Positions 8,808 through 16,808 of a stretch of 64,000 bases of DNA are shown one piece after another. A program made the position numbers and the translations under genes. The notes below the pieces were generated by a model, which made no database searches, was not told the origin of the DNA, and saw only the letters and a program-made list of their open reading frames with translations. The stretch covers positions 558,001-622,000 of the forward strand of contig NZ_JAUSUA010000002.1 in NCBI RefSeq assembly GCF_030813245.1. Reading direction: 5' to 3'. Origin of the DNA: Alkalicoccobacillus murimartini. GTDB taxonomy: Bacteria > Bacillota > Bacilli > Bacillales > Bacillaceae_D. Within the stretch, counting starts at the first letter, position 1. Each line of letters begins with the position of its first letter.

Positions 8808-9720
8808 GGTTCTTGATAAATTCTACATCCGTCTTGGTCCGGTAAACCTTCCTCTTGCTTACGCCTCTCAATATATAAAAATGTCCATTTTTATTCCTTA
8901 TGTCTCTTGATGAAGTTGATCTCGCTTCGGCGGACTTGCTAAGTCAGTGATGCCTCTTAGTGAATCCAGTGTACTTATTGGTTATCGGGTGCAGCTCTTG
9001 GTAAATTTAGATCTCGCTTGATGTTTTTTCAGACTTCCTTACTAACGCCTGCTCCTTCTTAATCAATATCTATCCTTCTTGGTGCCGTGCTGAGACCTCT
9101 TAATAACCTCAGATCCTTCTTACTAAATCTTCATCTGGCTTGGTCCCTCATCAATACCTCTTGATTACGCTCCGAACCGCCTTCATTCAATAAAAATGTC
9201 CATTTTTATTCCTTATGTCTCTTGATGAAGTTGACCCCGCTTCGGTAGCTTGCTAAATCGGCTCTTCTTCTTGATGAACGTTGCGTACCTCTTGGTTACC
9301 AGCTACGGCTCCTTATAGAATGGAATTCCGCTTATTGATGAGCCAGTCTTTCTTACTATCGCCTGCTCTCTCTTACTAAATCTCCACTCGGCTTGGTCCC
9401 TCATCTATCGCTCTTGATAACGCTCCAAACCGCCTCTATTCAATAAAAATGTCCATTTTTATTCCTTATGTCCCTTGATAAAGTTGACCTCGCTTCGTCG
9501 GCTTGCTAAGTACGCGACTCCTCTTGGTATTCCCTACATACCTCTTTGTAATCAGCTGCAGCTCTTGATCCTTTCCAATCTGTCTTGGTATCCGTCCGTT
9601 CTTTCTTACTATCGCCTGCTCCTTCTTACTAAATTCTCACTCCGCTTGGTCCAACATCAATCGCTCTTGCTATCGCCCCAAAACCACCTCTCATCCAATA
9701 ATAATCACCTTTTCTATCTC
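8808..9720 (-). repeat. phased ~20-21 bp repeat array 1 (box TTAnYAAGA on the minus strand)
   Basis: About 0.9 kb without a credible gene. On the plus strand a 9-bp box close to TCTTRNTAA (minus strand TTANYAAGA) recurs every 20 or 21 bases, separated by 11-12 variable bases; examples are TCTTGGTAA, TCTTAATAA, TCTTACTAA and TCTTGATTA. A larger unit of about 253 bp is superimposed: the palindrome ATAAAAATGTCCATTTTTAT occurs at 8875-8894, 9190-9209 and 9443-9462, each followed by TTCCTTATGTC(T/C)CTTGAT. A decayed copy lies near 9697. The mixed 20/21 spacing destroys any reading frame. A related array in the opposite orientation is at 29.5-30.4 kb. Function unknown. Confidence 0.85.
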
Positions 9721-9750
9721 AACCCCACTCCAATCGTCCTCCTTCACCAT

Positions 9751-9780
9751 AAAAAAAGCTGACCACCAGGGCCAGCTTTT
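9751..9780 (-). terminator. yidC terminator
   Basis: Minus-strand AAAAGCTGGCC..GGTCAGCTTTTTTT hairpin and T-run just past the yidC stop. Confidence 0.85.
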
Positions 9781-9784
9781 CCTC

Positions 9785-10570
9785 TTATTTCTCTAGTTCT
9801 GCCATCGTCAAGTTCGGACGGATGACAACAAAGTATGTTTGAATGATCATGAAGATGTTACCTATTACCCAGTATAGGGATAGAGCAGATGGTAAGGTTA
9901 CACCGGCAACGATAATCATCACTGGCATAATCCAAACGAGGATATTCATTGGGTTTGGCATACCTTCAACTGGTGGTGTCATTTGTGGCATTTGGCTCAT
10001 AGACATTTTTAGTTGAACAAATGTTGTGATGGCCGCCACAATTGGTAACACGTAATCTGGTTGTCCAAGGTTGAACCATAAAAATTCATGGGCTCTAATT
10101 TCTTCTGTACGAATAATCGCAAAGTAGAACGCCATAATGATCGGGAATTGAACTAGTATTGGCAAACACCCAGCTAGTGGATTCACGCCATGCTTCTGGT
10201 ACAGTCCCATCATTTCTTTTTGAACTTCTTGTTGGGCTTTAGGGTCGCCCTTTTTCTTTTTCATACGTTCTTGAATTTCTTGCATTTCAGGACGTAATAA
10301 TTGCATTTTTCGTGTACTCTTTTGTTGCTTCAGTACTAATGGTAATAACACACAACGAATTAGTATCGTTGTAATAATAATAGACAGACCGTAGTTATCA
10401 TTAAAGAATACGGCAACCGTTGTGATCAACCAAGACATTGGATAAACGAAAAAGTGACTCCAAAATCCCTCGGTTTCAGCTGTGATAGGTGCTTGTTCCA
10501 TTGGTGAACATGCTGATAATACAAGCATCAACAGCGCCATTGTTAACATGATTAAATGAGACTTCTTCAA
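9785..10570 (-). CDS. yidC: YidC/Oxa1 family membrane protein insertase (lipoprotein form)
   Basis: A 261-residue insertase of the Gram-positive YidC class (SpoIIIJ/YidC2). A lipoprotein signal ends in LVLSACS. Five transmembrane segments follow, with the conserved [24 protein letters not shown] hydrophilic-groove arginine region and [23 protein letters not shown]. It helps Sec-dependent and Sec-independent membrane insertion. The start is TTG at 10570, with AAGGAGG at 10587-10581. That ribosome site can pair with the end of the upstream small gene (see next entry), so expression is probably regulated as for B. subtilis yidC2 by MifM. Confidence 0.95.
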   Translation of the reverse strand: MKKSHLIMLTMALLMLVLSACSPMEQAPITAETEGFWSHFFVYPMSWLITTVAVFFNDNYGLSIIITTILIRCVLLPLVLKQQKSTRKMQLLRPEMQEIQERMKKKKGDPKAQQEVQKEMMGLYQKHGVNPLAGCLPILVQFPIIMAFYFAIIRTEEIRAHEFLWFNLGQPDYVLPIVAAITTFVQLKMSMSQMPQMTPPVEGMPNPMNILVWIMPVMIIVAGVTLPSALSLYWVIGNIFMIIQTYFVVIRPNLTMAELEK

Positions 10571-10584
10571 GATTGTGACTCCTC

Positions 10585-10627
10585 CTTGTTGTATATAAAA
10601 CGGACTAACTTACCATGCTGCAACAAG
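10585..10627 (-). promoter_or_regulatory. hairpin masking the yidC ribosome binding site
   Basis: Minus-strand CTTGTTG (complement of 10621-10627), inside the last codons of the upstream ORF, pairs perfectly with CAACAAG (complement of 10585-10591), which overlaps the yidC AAGGAGG. A G-U pair extends the stem; the loop is 29 nt and contains the upstream stop codon. A ribosome stalled near the end of the upstream ORF would open the stem, the logic known for mifM-yidC2. Confidence 0.65.
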
Positions 10628-10879
10628 AGATGGAGCTTCATCATCAGAAGCTGATTGATCTAAAACGGACGGTATCTTTGGACGATACGTAACCGACATA
10701 GGGCGAATAGGCGGAGCTGTGAGATGTGAATACGCTTGGACACGCATCGCCTTTTGCTGCTCCCACTTCATATTTTGGTTCGAAAACGCAAGATTTTGAC
10801 TTGAGAACGCAGCCAGCATATACAAGCCAATTAGTACCACAGCCCATAGCATCATCATTTCGAGTAATAACTCAATCAC
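10610..10879 (-). CDS. putative regulatory nascent (arrest) peptide upstream of yidC, MifM-like
   Basis: An 89-residue ORF 40 bases upstream of yidC. GTG start with GGAGGTG eight bases upstream, and its own promoter. The N-terminus is one transmembrane segment (MMMLWAVVLIGLYMLAAF). The rest is a hydrophilic tail with RPKIPSVLDQ followed by acidic SDDEAPS and ends LVAAW. B. subtilis MifM has the same plan (N-terminal membrane segment, basic/hydrophobic arrest region followed by an acidic DEEDA cluster), the same position before yidC2, and a hairpin over the yidC ribosome site whose 5' arm lies in the ORF. Clear sequence homology to MifM is not obvious, so it may be an independently evolved arrest peptide. 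Arrest itself is inferred. Confidence 0.65.
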   Translation of the reverse strand: MIELLLEMMMLWAVVLIGLYMLAAFSSQNLAFSNQNMKWEQQKAMRVQAYSHLTAPPIRPMSVTYRPKIPSVLDQSASDDEAPSLVAAW

Positions 10880-10914
10880 ACCTATTCACCTCCTACCTTT
10901 TGCACAACAGAATC

Positions 10915-10943
10915 ATCGTACCACACTTGTCCATCGTTCTCAA
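10915..10943 (-). promoter_or_regulatory. sigma-A promoter of the arrest peptide-yidC operon
   Basis: TTGAGA (10943-10938) and TACGAT (10920-10915) separated by exactly 17 bases, upstream of the GTG start. Confidence 0.65.
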
Positions 10944-10964
10944 AATGCTTTTTGAAGATCTTTC

Positions 10965-12218
10965 TTATTTTTTTGAAAGCGATAACGCTGACTTGATGCC
11001 TTTAATTAATGATCCGCTACCGTACATGATTACTCCGCCTTTATAGACGTTTGCAGCAAACAAACTAAACACAACAATTGATACGATCATCACTCCAAAG
11101 GAAAGCACAACTTCCCAGACTGGAATAGCGAGTAATCCAAAACGTAGGAACATAATAATTGGTGAGAAAAATGGTACCCACGACGTGATGGTTACTAACA
11201 TTGAATCTGGATTACTTAATCCATAGATAGCAATAAAGAATGCGATCATGACCATATAGATAAGCGGTTGAATCAATGTATTAACATCCTCTACCCGACT
11301 CACTAATGAACCTAGCATAGCGGCAATGCTTCCATAAAGTAAGAAACCTAACGCTAGGAAAATAAATGCATAGATAATTAAATCATAAGGAAGACTGTCC
11401 CCTAAAATTTGTGAAAGAAAGCCATTATCCGTACCTGATCCTCTAATTAAATAACCAATTCCTGCACCTATCGCAATTGTTAACACTTGCAAAAGGGCCA
11501 CTCCAGCTATTCCAATTATTTTTCCGAACATCTGTACAATAGGATGTACACTTGAGACAAGAATCTCCATGACTCGTGAAGACTTTTCTGTTGCTACCTC
11601 TGTTGCTATCATCGTTCCGTATAAAATAACTGACAAATAGATAACAAATAGAAGTACATACACAATCGCTTGAGCTTGGAACGTTTCTTCTTCCGTTCGA
11701 TCCGGTGTTAAAGATGCTGCCGCTGATTCTGTTTCAAATGAGATTGGGGAATAGATTTGCGCTAACTCTGCTTCATCCAGTCCAAGTTCCAGCGTAGCAA
11801 GAGATTCCTTTACTCTTTGCAATGTTGTTTCAACCTCAGTGGCGACCGATCCATCAACGTCCTCGGCATAAAGCAAAGCTGACATTTGACCACTATCTTC
11901 TCCTGAGAGAGTTAACACATAATCAGCACCTGACTCCTGTAGGACATCTGCTGGTTCCCCTTCAGTCGCTGATTCATTCGATGCGTCTAAGTCCTCGACG
12001 CCTGACAGTTCGGTGACTATTGCATTTGTCACATCCTCTTCATTCCCTACAACAGCAATCGTTTGGGGCTCCGAATCACCTGAAAAGGCCTCAAAGATGC
12101 GGTCAATATTCATCGCTCCAGCAATAAATGCAATAGTTATCAGTGTTGTAACGATAAACGTTTTGGTTTTTAATCGATTGGATAATGTGTGTAAGACAAC
12201 AGTCCAGAAATTATTCAT
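10965..12218 (-). CDS. ABC-2 type exporter permease (NatB/YhaP-like)
   Basis: A 417-residue permease. An N-terminal membrane segment (KTKTFIVTTLITIAFIAGAMN) is followed by a large acidic extracytoplasmic domain (about residues 40-170), then five or six C-terminal transmembrane segments. This is the NatB/YhaP layout of ABC-2 exporters linked to sodium or unknown substrate efflux. The start overlaps the end of the ATPase gene by eight bases, implying a tight pair. Last gene of the five-gene minus-strand operon starting at 15147. Substrate unknown; Na+ efflux is only a family possibility. Confidence 0.85.
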   Translation of the reverse strand: MNNFWTVVLHTLSNRLKTKTFIVTTLITIAFIAGAMNIDRIFEAFSGDSEPQTIAVVGNEEDVTNAIVTELSGVEDLDASNESATEGEPADVLQESGADYVLTLSGEDSGQMSALLYAEDVDGSVATEVETTLQRVKESLATLELGLDEAELAQIYSPISFETESAAASLTPDRTEEETFQAQAIVYVLLFVIYLSVILYGTMIATEVATEKSSRVMEILVSSVHPIVQMFGKIIGIAGVALLQVLTIAIGAGIGYLIRGSGTDNGFLSQILGDSLPYDLIIYAFIFLALGFLLYGSIAAMLGSLVSRVEDVNTLIQPLIYMVMIAFFIAIYGLSNPDSMLVTITSWVPFFSPIIMFLRFGLLAIPVWEVVLSFGVMIVSIVVFSLFAANVYKGGVIMYGSGSLIKGIKSALSLSKK

Positions 12219-13110
12219 AAGAGGTCCCTACTTTCTCCACAAAGATATCATGTAAGCTTGGCTCTTCGACCTCAAAACGTTCGACAAAGCCTTTTTCACT
12301 AATTATTGAAAAGATTCTTTTGGCTATATCCAGTCCCTCTACTTGTATACGCGCCCCATTAGCCAATGAATCATATTTGGTCACACCTGGTTGGTCTTTT
12401 AAGAAATCCAACGAATAGTCCGCACGAATTAAGACATTTTTCTTTCCATAATCTTGTTTGATCTCTTTCAGTTTCCCATGTACTACTGGGTGTCCTTTAT
12501 GCATAATACATAAATGTTCACACAGCTCTTCGACATGCTCCATTCTGTGACTTGAAAATACGATGGTTGCTCCTTCATTTTTCAGATCCATCACTGCTTT
12601 TTTCAGTATGTCTACATTAAGAGGATCAAGTCCGCTAAACGGTTCATCTAATATAATCAGCTCTGGTCGGTGCAAAACAGCTGCGATAAATTGAATTTTC
12701 TGTTGATTCCCTTTAGATAGTTCTTCAATCTTTTTGGTCGCATATTCAGGTACTTTAAATTTCTCCAACCACTCGGTCATAGCTGTAAGGATATCTGCTT
12801 TTTTCATTCCTTTAAGCCTACCAAGATACAGAAGTTGTTCTTTCACAGTCAACTTCGGATATAAACCGCGCTCCTCTGGTAGATAGCCAATTAAACTCGT
12901 ACGGCTATAATCAATCTTTTTCTGATCCCATGTTATCTTGCCTTCTGATGGCTCCAATAACCCAAGCATCATTCGGAAGGTTGTGGTTTTACCCGCACCA
13001 TTTGCACCTAGCATGCCAAACATTTCACCCTTTGGTACTTGAATCGTCAAGTCATTCACAGCTTTATGCTGTCCAAACTGTTTCGTCACATGATCAATGG
13101 ATAAACTCAT
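12211..13110 (-). CDS. ABC transporter ATP-binding protein (NatA/YhaQ-like)
   Basis: A 299-residue cytoplasmic ATPase. Walker A is GANGAGKTT, the signature is LSKGNQQKIQF, Walker B is LIILDEPFSGLDP, and the switch histidine is in FSSHRMEHVE. A C-terminal extension of about 75 residues (VLIRADYSLDFLKDQPGVTKYDS..) resembles the DUF4162 domain of NatA-type subunits. It energises the overlapping downstream permease. Located 11 bases after the second ATPase gene of the operon. Confidence 0.92.
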   Translation of the reverse strand: MSLSIDHVTKQFGQHKAVNDLTIQVPKGEMFGMLGANGAGKTTTFRMMLGLLEPSEGKITWDQKKIDYSRTSLIGYLPEERGLYPKLTVKEQLLYLGRLKGMKKADILTAMTEWLEKFKVPEYATKKIEELSKGNQQKIQFIAAVLHRPELIILDEPFSGLDPLNVDILKKAVMDLKNEGATIVFSSHRMEHVEELCEHLCIMHKGHPVVHGKLKEIKQDYGKKNVLIRADYSLDFLKDQPGVTKYDSLANGARIQVEGLDIAKRIFSIISEKGFVERFEVEEPSLHDIFVEKVGTSYE

Positions 13111-13121
13111 AAGTTCAACTC

Positions 13122-13985
13122 CTATTTTTCCTCTAATTTTGTACGAAGAATATCTGTAATTCCTACTGACTGTATTTGCTGAATCTCGTAACGCTTCTCT
13201 AACAGCGCTTGTTCAGTGCTAAGCCTATCCTCTGAAATCAGCATCGATGTTTTTCCTGTTGTTTGTATATGGATGACACCAGGAAGACTAGATAAACCAG
13301 GTGCATGTTCCACCCAAACATACGCATAACTTTCTGTCAGTTGGTCCTTTTCATAAGGCTCATCTACAGATCCATTTTTAAGAAAGTGAATATAATCGGC
13401 CATTTCACCAACTTCACTTGGTGTATGAGTTGAAAATAAAATGGTTCGTTCCTCATCTTGCTCCAAGTACAAAATCCATTCCTTCTTTAATTGTTCCTGC
13501 CCGCTAATATCTACTCCTGCTAATGGTTCATCCATTAGCAACAGCTTAGAAGGACGTGCAAGAGCAAGGGCTGTCATTGCCTTCTTTTTCATCCCCACAG
13601 AAAAGGTGTCGAGCTTCTTATTAAGAGGTAATTCAAATGTCTCTACCAAACGCTTGAATAGTACCTGATTCCAGCCTTTATAAGCGAGGGATTCTAGATT
13701 AGCTATCTCTTTTAATGAGAAAAAGGATTGTGGTCCAATTTCCTGTGGCATGTAGGAAAGCTTTTGCTTCCACAGCTCTTTTTCCTCTACTCCATCAAAT
13801 CGTTGAATAGTTCCTGAATCGCTTCCTACCATGCCTGCAATGAGATGAAATAGAGTGGTTTTGCCCGCACCATTGTTTCCAACTAACACATGGATACTTC
13901 CAGATTCAATGTGCATCTCTTCTATTTGAATAACTTGGTCAGTGCCTATAGATTTCTCTACGCTCTTTAATGTTAAAGGTTTCAT
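13122..13985 (-). CDS. ABC transporter ATP-binding protein (YtrB-like)
   Basis: A 287-residue ATPase with Walker A GNNGAGKTT, a divergent signature (FSVGMKKKAMTALAL), Walker B LLLMDEPLAGVD, and switch His in LFSTHTPSEV. Its order after a GntR regulator and a membrane protein resembles YtrA-type operons that respond to cell-envelope stress. It likely pairs with the 249-residue membrane protein encoded first in the operon. Substrate unknown. Confidence 0.85.
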   Translation of the reverse strand: MKPLTLKSVEKSIGTDQVIQIEEMHIESGSIHVLVGNNGAGKTTLFHLIAGMVGSDSGTIQRFDGVEEKELWKQKLSYMPQEIGPQSFFSLKEIANLESLAYKGWNQVLFKRLVETFELPLNKKLDTFSVGMKKKAMTALALARPSKLLLMDEPLAGVDISGQEQLKKEWILYLEQDEERTILFSTHTPSEVGEMADYIHFLKNGSVDEPYEKDQLTESYAYVWVEHAPGLSSLPGVIHIQTTGKTSMLISEDRLSTEQALLEKRYEIQQIQSVGITDILRTKLEEK

Positions 13986-13998
13986 TTAAAATCCCTCC

Positions 13999-14376
13999 CT
14001 ATTTGTTTAGTAGTCGCTCAAATAGTTTTAACAATTCAGCATCTGAATAATTATGTTGCCTGCCCATAGCTATGGCTTGTAGCAACCCTCGTTCGACCGT
14101 CTCTTCCTTAAAATGCTGGCGTGCACCCGTATCAACATCAGCGACAAACGTTCCTTTTCCTTGCAAGGTTCGAATCAGCCCCTTCTCTTCAAGGTTGTGA
14201 TATGCGCGTTTTGTGGTAATTACGCTACAAGCGAGATCCTTAGACATCACTCGGATGGAAGGAAGACTTGATCCCGGCTCTAAATGTCCAGAGACTATCA
14301 AAGCCTTTATTTGCTCTTCAATTTGATGATAGATTGGAGAACGGCTTGTTTCATCAAGCTGAATGGGTAGCTTCAT
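13999..14376 (-). CDS. GntR family transcriptional regulator (YtrA subfamily)
   Basis: A 125-residue regulator made only of the winged helix-turn-helix and a short dimerisation tail, typical of the YtrA subfamily. It contains SPIYHQIEEQIKALIVSGHLEPGSSLPSIRVMSKDL, TTKRAYHNLEEKGLI and GKGFV-like GKGTFV. It sits inside the operon of ABC exporter genes and probably represses it through the palindrome at 15170-15189. The inducer may be an antibiotic or other envelope stress, by analogy with YtrA. Confidence 0.9.
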   Translation of the reverse strand: MKLPIQLDETSRSPIYHQIEEQIKALIVSGHLEPGSSLPSIRVMSKDLACSVITTKRAYHNLEEKGLIRTLQGKGTFVADVDTGARQHFKEETVERGLLQAIAMGRQHNYSDAELLKLFERLLNK

Positions 14377-14397
14377 CCGGTTACCTCCCTTTCTAGC

Positions 14398-15147
14398 TTA
14401 CACATGATAATCAACCTTTCTCATATAATGCTTCATGTAATAGAAAGCAAAGATAGTCGATATTGTTCCTAAAACCAGTGAAAGAATCATCGTGGGAACA
14501 GGATATAGATTAGATAAATATAAGATTCCTCCAAAGATGCCGTACCCAGTAAAGTGAATAATGGCAAACATGACTAAAAGAACAAGTAGATAAAAAATTA
14601 AACTAAATACGGTCAAATACCTTTTGCTGTAAACAGCACCTGGTTCGCTCATCGTCATCCAAATCCCAATAGACAACGTCAGCATATTCCATATAACCAG
14701 CCAGAAAGGAAATAATTCTGGTGTGATCCATTCTTGCAACCCTGGAGCGAAGAAATAGATGATACTGATGTGAAGTGAGTTAATAAGAATGGCTAACAGC
14801 AAAAACAAGTAAATACGAGACTTTATAATCGTTTCATCCTTTATAGGCATGGTTCGTAAAAGAATCATAAATGGAGATGCATACAGACCGTCTTTTAACG
14901 GTTGTAATTTAAACGCCTTTGAACGAATCGACGTAATCATATAGAAAGAATAGGCTAAAACCATAATGTCCGTTGAAAAACTCGCTGCCTTATTTCCATT
15001 AACAATGTCAAAGTCCCCATAGAATAAAAACTGTGAAAAGAAATAAATAGCGAATGCTGAAAGAACGATGAAAAGAAATCCATTTTTAACTGTCATATTT
15101 CTCAATTCAAACATCATCATTTCTTTCACAAGCTTTCTCTCTGTCAT
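14398..15147 (-). CDS. polytopic membrane protein, probable ABC permease subunit
   Basis: A 249-residue protein with about six predicted transmembrane segments and no recognised catalytic motif. As first gene of an operon with a GntR regulator and two ABC ATPases, it is probably the permease partner of the 287-residue ATPase. The start at 15147 was chosen because AGGAGGG lies five bases upstream; an upstream ATG at 15168 would translate that site and lies in the operator. Exact family not recognised. Confidence 0.75.
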   Translation of the reverse strand: MTERKLVKEMMMFELRNMTVKNGFLFIVLSAFAIYFFSQFLFYGDFDIVNGNKAASFSTDIMVLAYSFYMITSIRSKAFKLQPLKDGLYASPFMILLRTMPIKDETIIKSRIYLFLLLAILINSLHISIIYFFAPGLQEWITPELFPFWLVIWNMLTLSIGIWMTMSEPGAVYSKRYLTVFSLIFYLLVLLVMFAIIHFTGYGIFGGILYLSNLYPVPTMILSLVLGTISTIFAFYYMKHYMRKVDYHV

Positions 15148-15169
15148 ACAAACCCTCCTAGTGATCATG

Positions 15170-15189
15170 TGTGTATATCTTTATACACA
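15170..15189. promoter_or_regulatory. palindromic operator, probably for the GntR/YtrA-type regulator
   Basis: TGTGTATATCTTTATACACA: perfect 8-bp arms around TCTT. It covers the region just downstream of the -10 box of the exporter operon, a position suited to autorepression. Confidence 0.7.
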
Positions 15190-15218
15190 GTATAACAGTG
15201 AGCATAAAATAAGATCAA
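15189..15218 (-). promoter_or_regulatory. promoter of the GntR/ABC exporter operon
   Basis: Minus-strand TTGATC (15218-15213) and TATACT (15194-15189), spacer 18. The -10 box abuts the palindrome. Confidence 0.6.
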
Positions 15219-15246
15219 GTGTTTTTTTTGAATTTATTTTGAAAAT

Positions 15247-15277
15247 GTACATATTGAATCAACCTCACTCATACAGT
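15247..15277 (+). promoter_or_regulatory. sigma-E-type sporulation promoter of cwlJ-gerQ
   Basis: GTACATATT at 15247-15255, 14-base spacer, then CATACAGT at 15270-15277. This is very close to the mother-cell sigma-E consensus (ATATT / CATACAnT) and sits 48 bases before cwlJ, a mother-cell spore germination gene. Confidence 0.8.
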
Positions 15278-15325
15278 TAGAGGGATGGCGGAAGCAGGCA
15301 ATATGAAGTCATACGGAGGTGTAAG

Positions 15326-15757
15326 ATGGCAGTTATCAAGGCGTCTTCAAGTGATATTGATGTACTGGCCAGATTAATGCGAGCCGAGGCAGAGGGCGAA
15401 GGGGAACAAGGCATGCTGATGGCCGGTAATGTCATGGTCAATCGTGCAAGAGTTCGTTGTTTAGACTTTGGAAATGTGAATACCATTCCACAGGTTGCCT
15501 TTCAATCTCCAGGAGGATTTGAAGCTGTACAAAAAAGCTATTTCTATCAGCGGGCACGAGAACGTGACAAGCGATTAGCACGAAGATTAATTAATGGTGA
15601 GCGTTTTTACCCAGCTGATAATGCGTTGTGGTTTTTCCGTCCTGGCGGAGATTGCCCCGATACTTGGTATGGACAAGTGAATTCAGGCAGGTATAAGTCA
15701 CATTGTTTCTTCATTCCTACTCAAGAAGAATGCACAGAGGTTTTTAATACTTTCTAA
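15326..15757 (+). CDS. cwlJ: spore cortex-lytic enzyme CwlJ
   Basis: A 143-residue hydrolase-2 domain protein, the size of B. subtilis CwlJ (142) and without signal peptide. It degrades spore cortex during germination, especially in response to Ca-dipicolinate, and is built by the mother cell at the coat-cortex boundary. Characteristic sequences are ARLMRAEAEGEGEQGMLMAGNVMVNR (catalytic Glu region), ALWFFRPGGDCPDTWYGQ and GRYKSHCFF. GGAGGTG seven bases upstream of the ATG. The next gene is gerQ, needed for CwlJ localisation; the two form one operon as in B. anthracis, unlike B. subtilis where they are separate. Confidence 0.95.
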   Translation: MAVIKASSSDIDVLARLMRAEAEGEGEQGMLMAGNVMVNRARVRCLDFGNVNTIPQVAFQSPGGFEAVQKSYFYQRARERDKRLARRLINGERFYPADNALWFFRPGGDCPDTWYGQVNSGRYKSHCFFIPTQEECTEVFNTF

Positions 15758-15777
15758 TTATAAAGGAGTGTGTTTAC

Positions 15778-16248
15778 GTGTATCAGCAGCCAGGCAACTA
15801 CAACTATCCTTCAAATGGCTATTATGACCAATACTATCGCCAACAACAGCAACCTCAACAAGGGCAGGAAGCTTATTTTTCAGCACAGAACTATCAGACG
15901 CCAGGTTTTGCTCAACAAGCCCAATCGACCCCATCTCCTTCAGAAGGCGGTGGCTCACTACCCATTGAACAATCCTTCATTGAGAATATCCTACGTTTAA
16001 ATCGAGGGAAAAATGTGGTGATTCACCAAACATTTGAAGGAAATGATGAATGGAGATCTCGTGTTTTCCGGGGACGTTTGGAGGAAGCTGGTCGCGATCA
16101 CATCATTGTTAGTAATCCAGAAACAGGCGAAAGCTATCTTTTATTAATGGTTAATTTAGACTGGGTGACATTTGATGAACCGATTACGTATTCATATCCA
16201 TTTGGCCAGCAAGGAACCTCGGACATGAGCACTTACTCTCCTCGATAA
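15778..16248 (+). CDS. gerQ: spore coat protein GerQ
   Basis: A 156-residue inner coat protein that is required for CwlJ to reach the spore surface and is cross-linked by transglutaminase. The N-terminus is Tyr/Gln/Pro-rich (NYNYPSNGYYDQYYRQQQQPQQGQ). The conserved C-terminal domain is SYIENIL-type, here LPIEQSFIENILRLNRGKNVVIH ... WRSRVFRGRLEEAGRDHIIVS. The start is GTG with AAAGGAG nine bases upstream, 20 bases after cwlJ. Conserved synteny with ywdK (next, convergent). Confidence 0.95.
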   Translation: MYQQPGNYNYPSNGYYDQYYRQQQQPQQGQEAYFSAQNYQTPGFAQQAQSTPSPSEGGGSLPIEQSFIENILRLNRGKNVVIHQTFEGNDEWRSRVFRGRLEEAGRDHIIVSNPETGESYLLLMVNLDWVTFDEPITYSYPFGQQGTSDMSTYSPR

Positions 16249-16252
16249 CAAA

Positions 16253-16298
16253 AAGGATACCAGCCGCATTAACATGACGGTGGTATCCTTATTTTTTT
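16253..16298. terminator. bidirectional terminator between gerQ and ywdK
   Basis: AAGGATACCA / TGGTATCCTT arms with an 18-base loop, A-rich before and ATTTTTTTAT after. Confidence 0.8.
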
Positions 16299-16671
16299 AT
16301 AACGCTCGAACAGCGTACGTTCCGAGTAAAATCCAACCTATGATAAATGCCAAACCGCCAATCGGTGTAATGGCCCCGAGCTTTGTGATTCCAGTTAACG
16401 CCATGACGTATAAACTTCCAGAGAAAAAGATAATGCCAATTAAAAACGCCCACCCAGCTCCTGTTAACAAAGCAGAGGATGTTAGCTTCATCCCCATTAT
16501 GGCTACTGCAATAATGCCTAGACCATGAATCATGTGATACTGTACACCTGTTTGGTAATTCTTCATCATACGTTCCGATATTCTTGGTTCTAAGCCATGA
16601 GCCCCAAACGCACCAATACCCACTCCTAAAGCCATCACAATGCTACCTAGTAATAAAAATAATTTGACCAT
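16297..16671 (-). CDS. ywdK: DUF423 family membrane protein YwdK
   Basis: A 124-residue protein with four transmembrane segments, family DUF423. Recognisable sequence: VGIGAFGAHGL, YQTGVQYHMIHGLGIIAVA and GAITPIGGLAFIIGWI. Function unknown. The ATG at 16671 was chosen because AGAGGAAG lies about eight bases upstream; an in-frame ATG at 16695 would include that site. Next to gerQ (ywdL) as in B. subtilis. Confidence 0.9.
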   Translation of the reverse strand: MVKLFLLLGSIVMALGVGIGAFGAHGLEPRISERMMKNYQTGVQYHMIHGLGIIAVAIMGMKLTSSALLTGAGWAFLIGIIFFSGSLYVMALTGITKLGAITPIGGLAFIIGWILLGTYAVRAL

Positions 16672-16808
16672 ATGTATAACTTCCTCTCTTCTCATCCTGT
16701 CTTTCCTATAAGATTATCACACCTTATACTGGAGATATCCGTTCAAGCCAAACTGTCATTGAATACTCATTTCTATTAGTATAGAAGAATGGAGGTGTTT
16801 ACATACAT

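Noticed and set aside
8623-8910. Plus-strand frame over the hemQ end and into array 1, and a similar one at 9475-9762.
   Set aside because: The first overlaps hemQ in another frame and passes through its terminator; the second lies in the repeat array. Neither has a ribosome site.
8808-9720. CRISPR array.
   Set aside because: The conserved box is only ~9 bp with 11-12 bp spacers and degenerate copies, and no cas genes are present.
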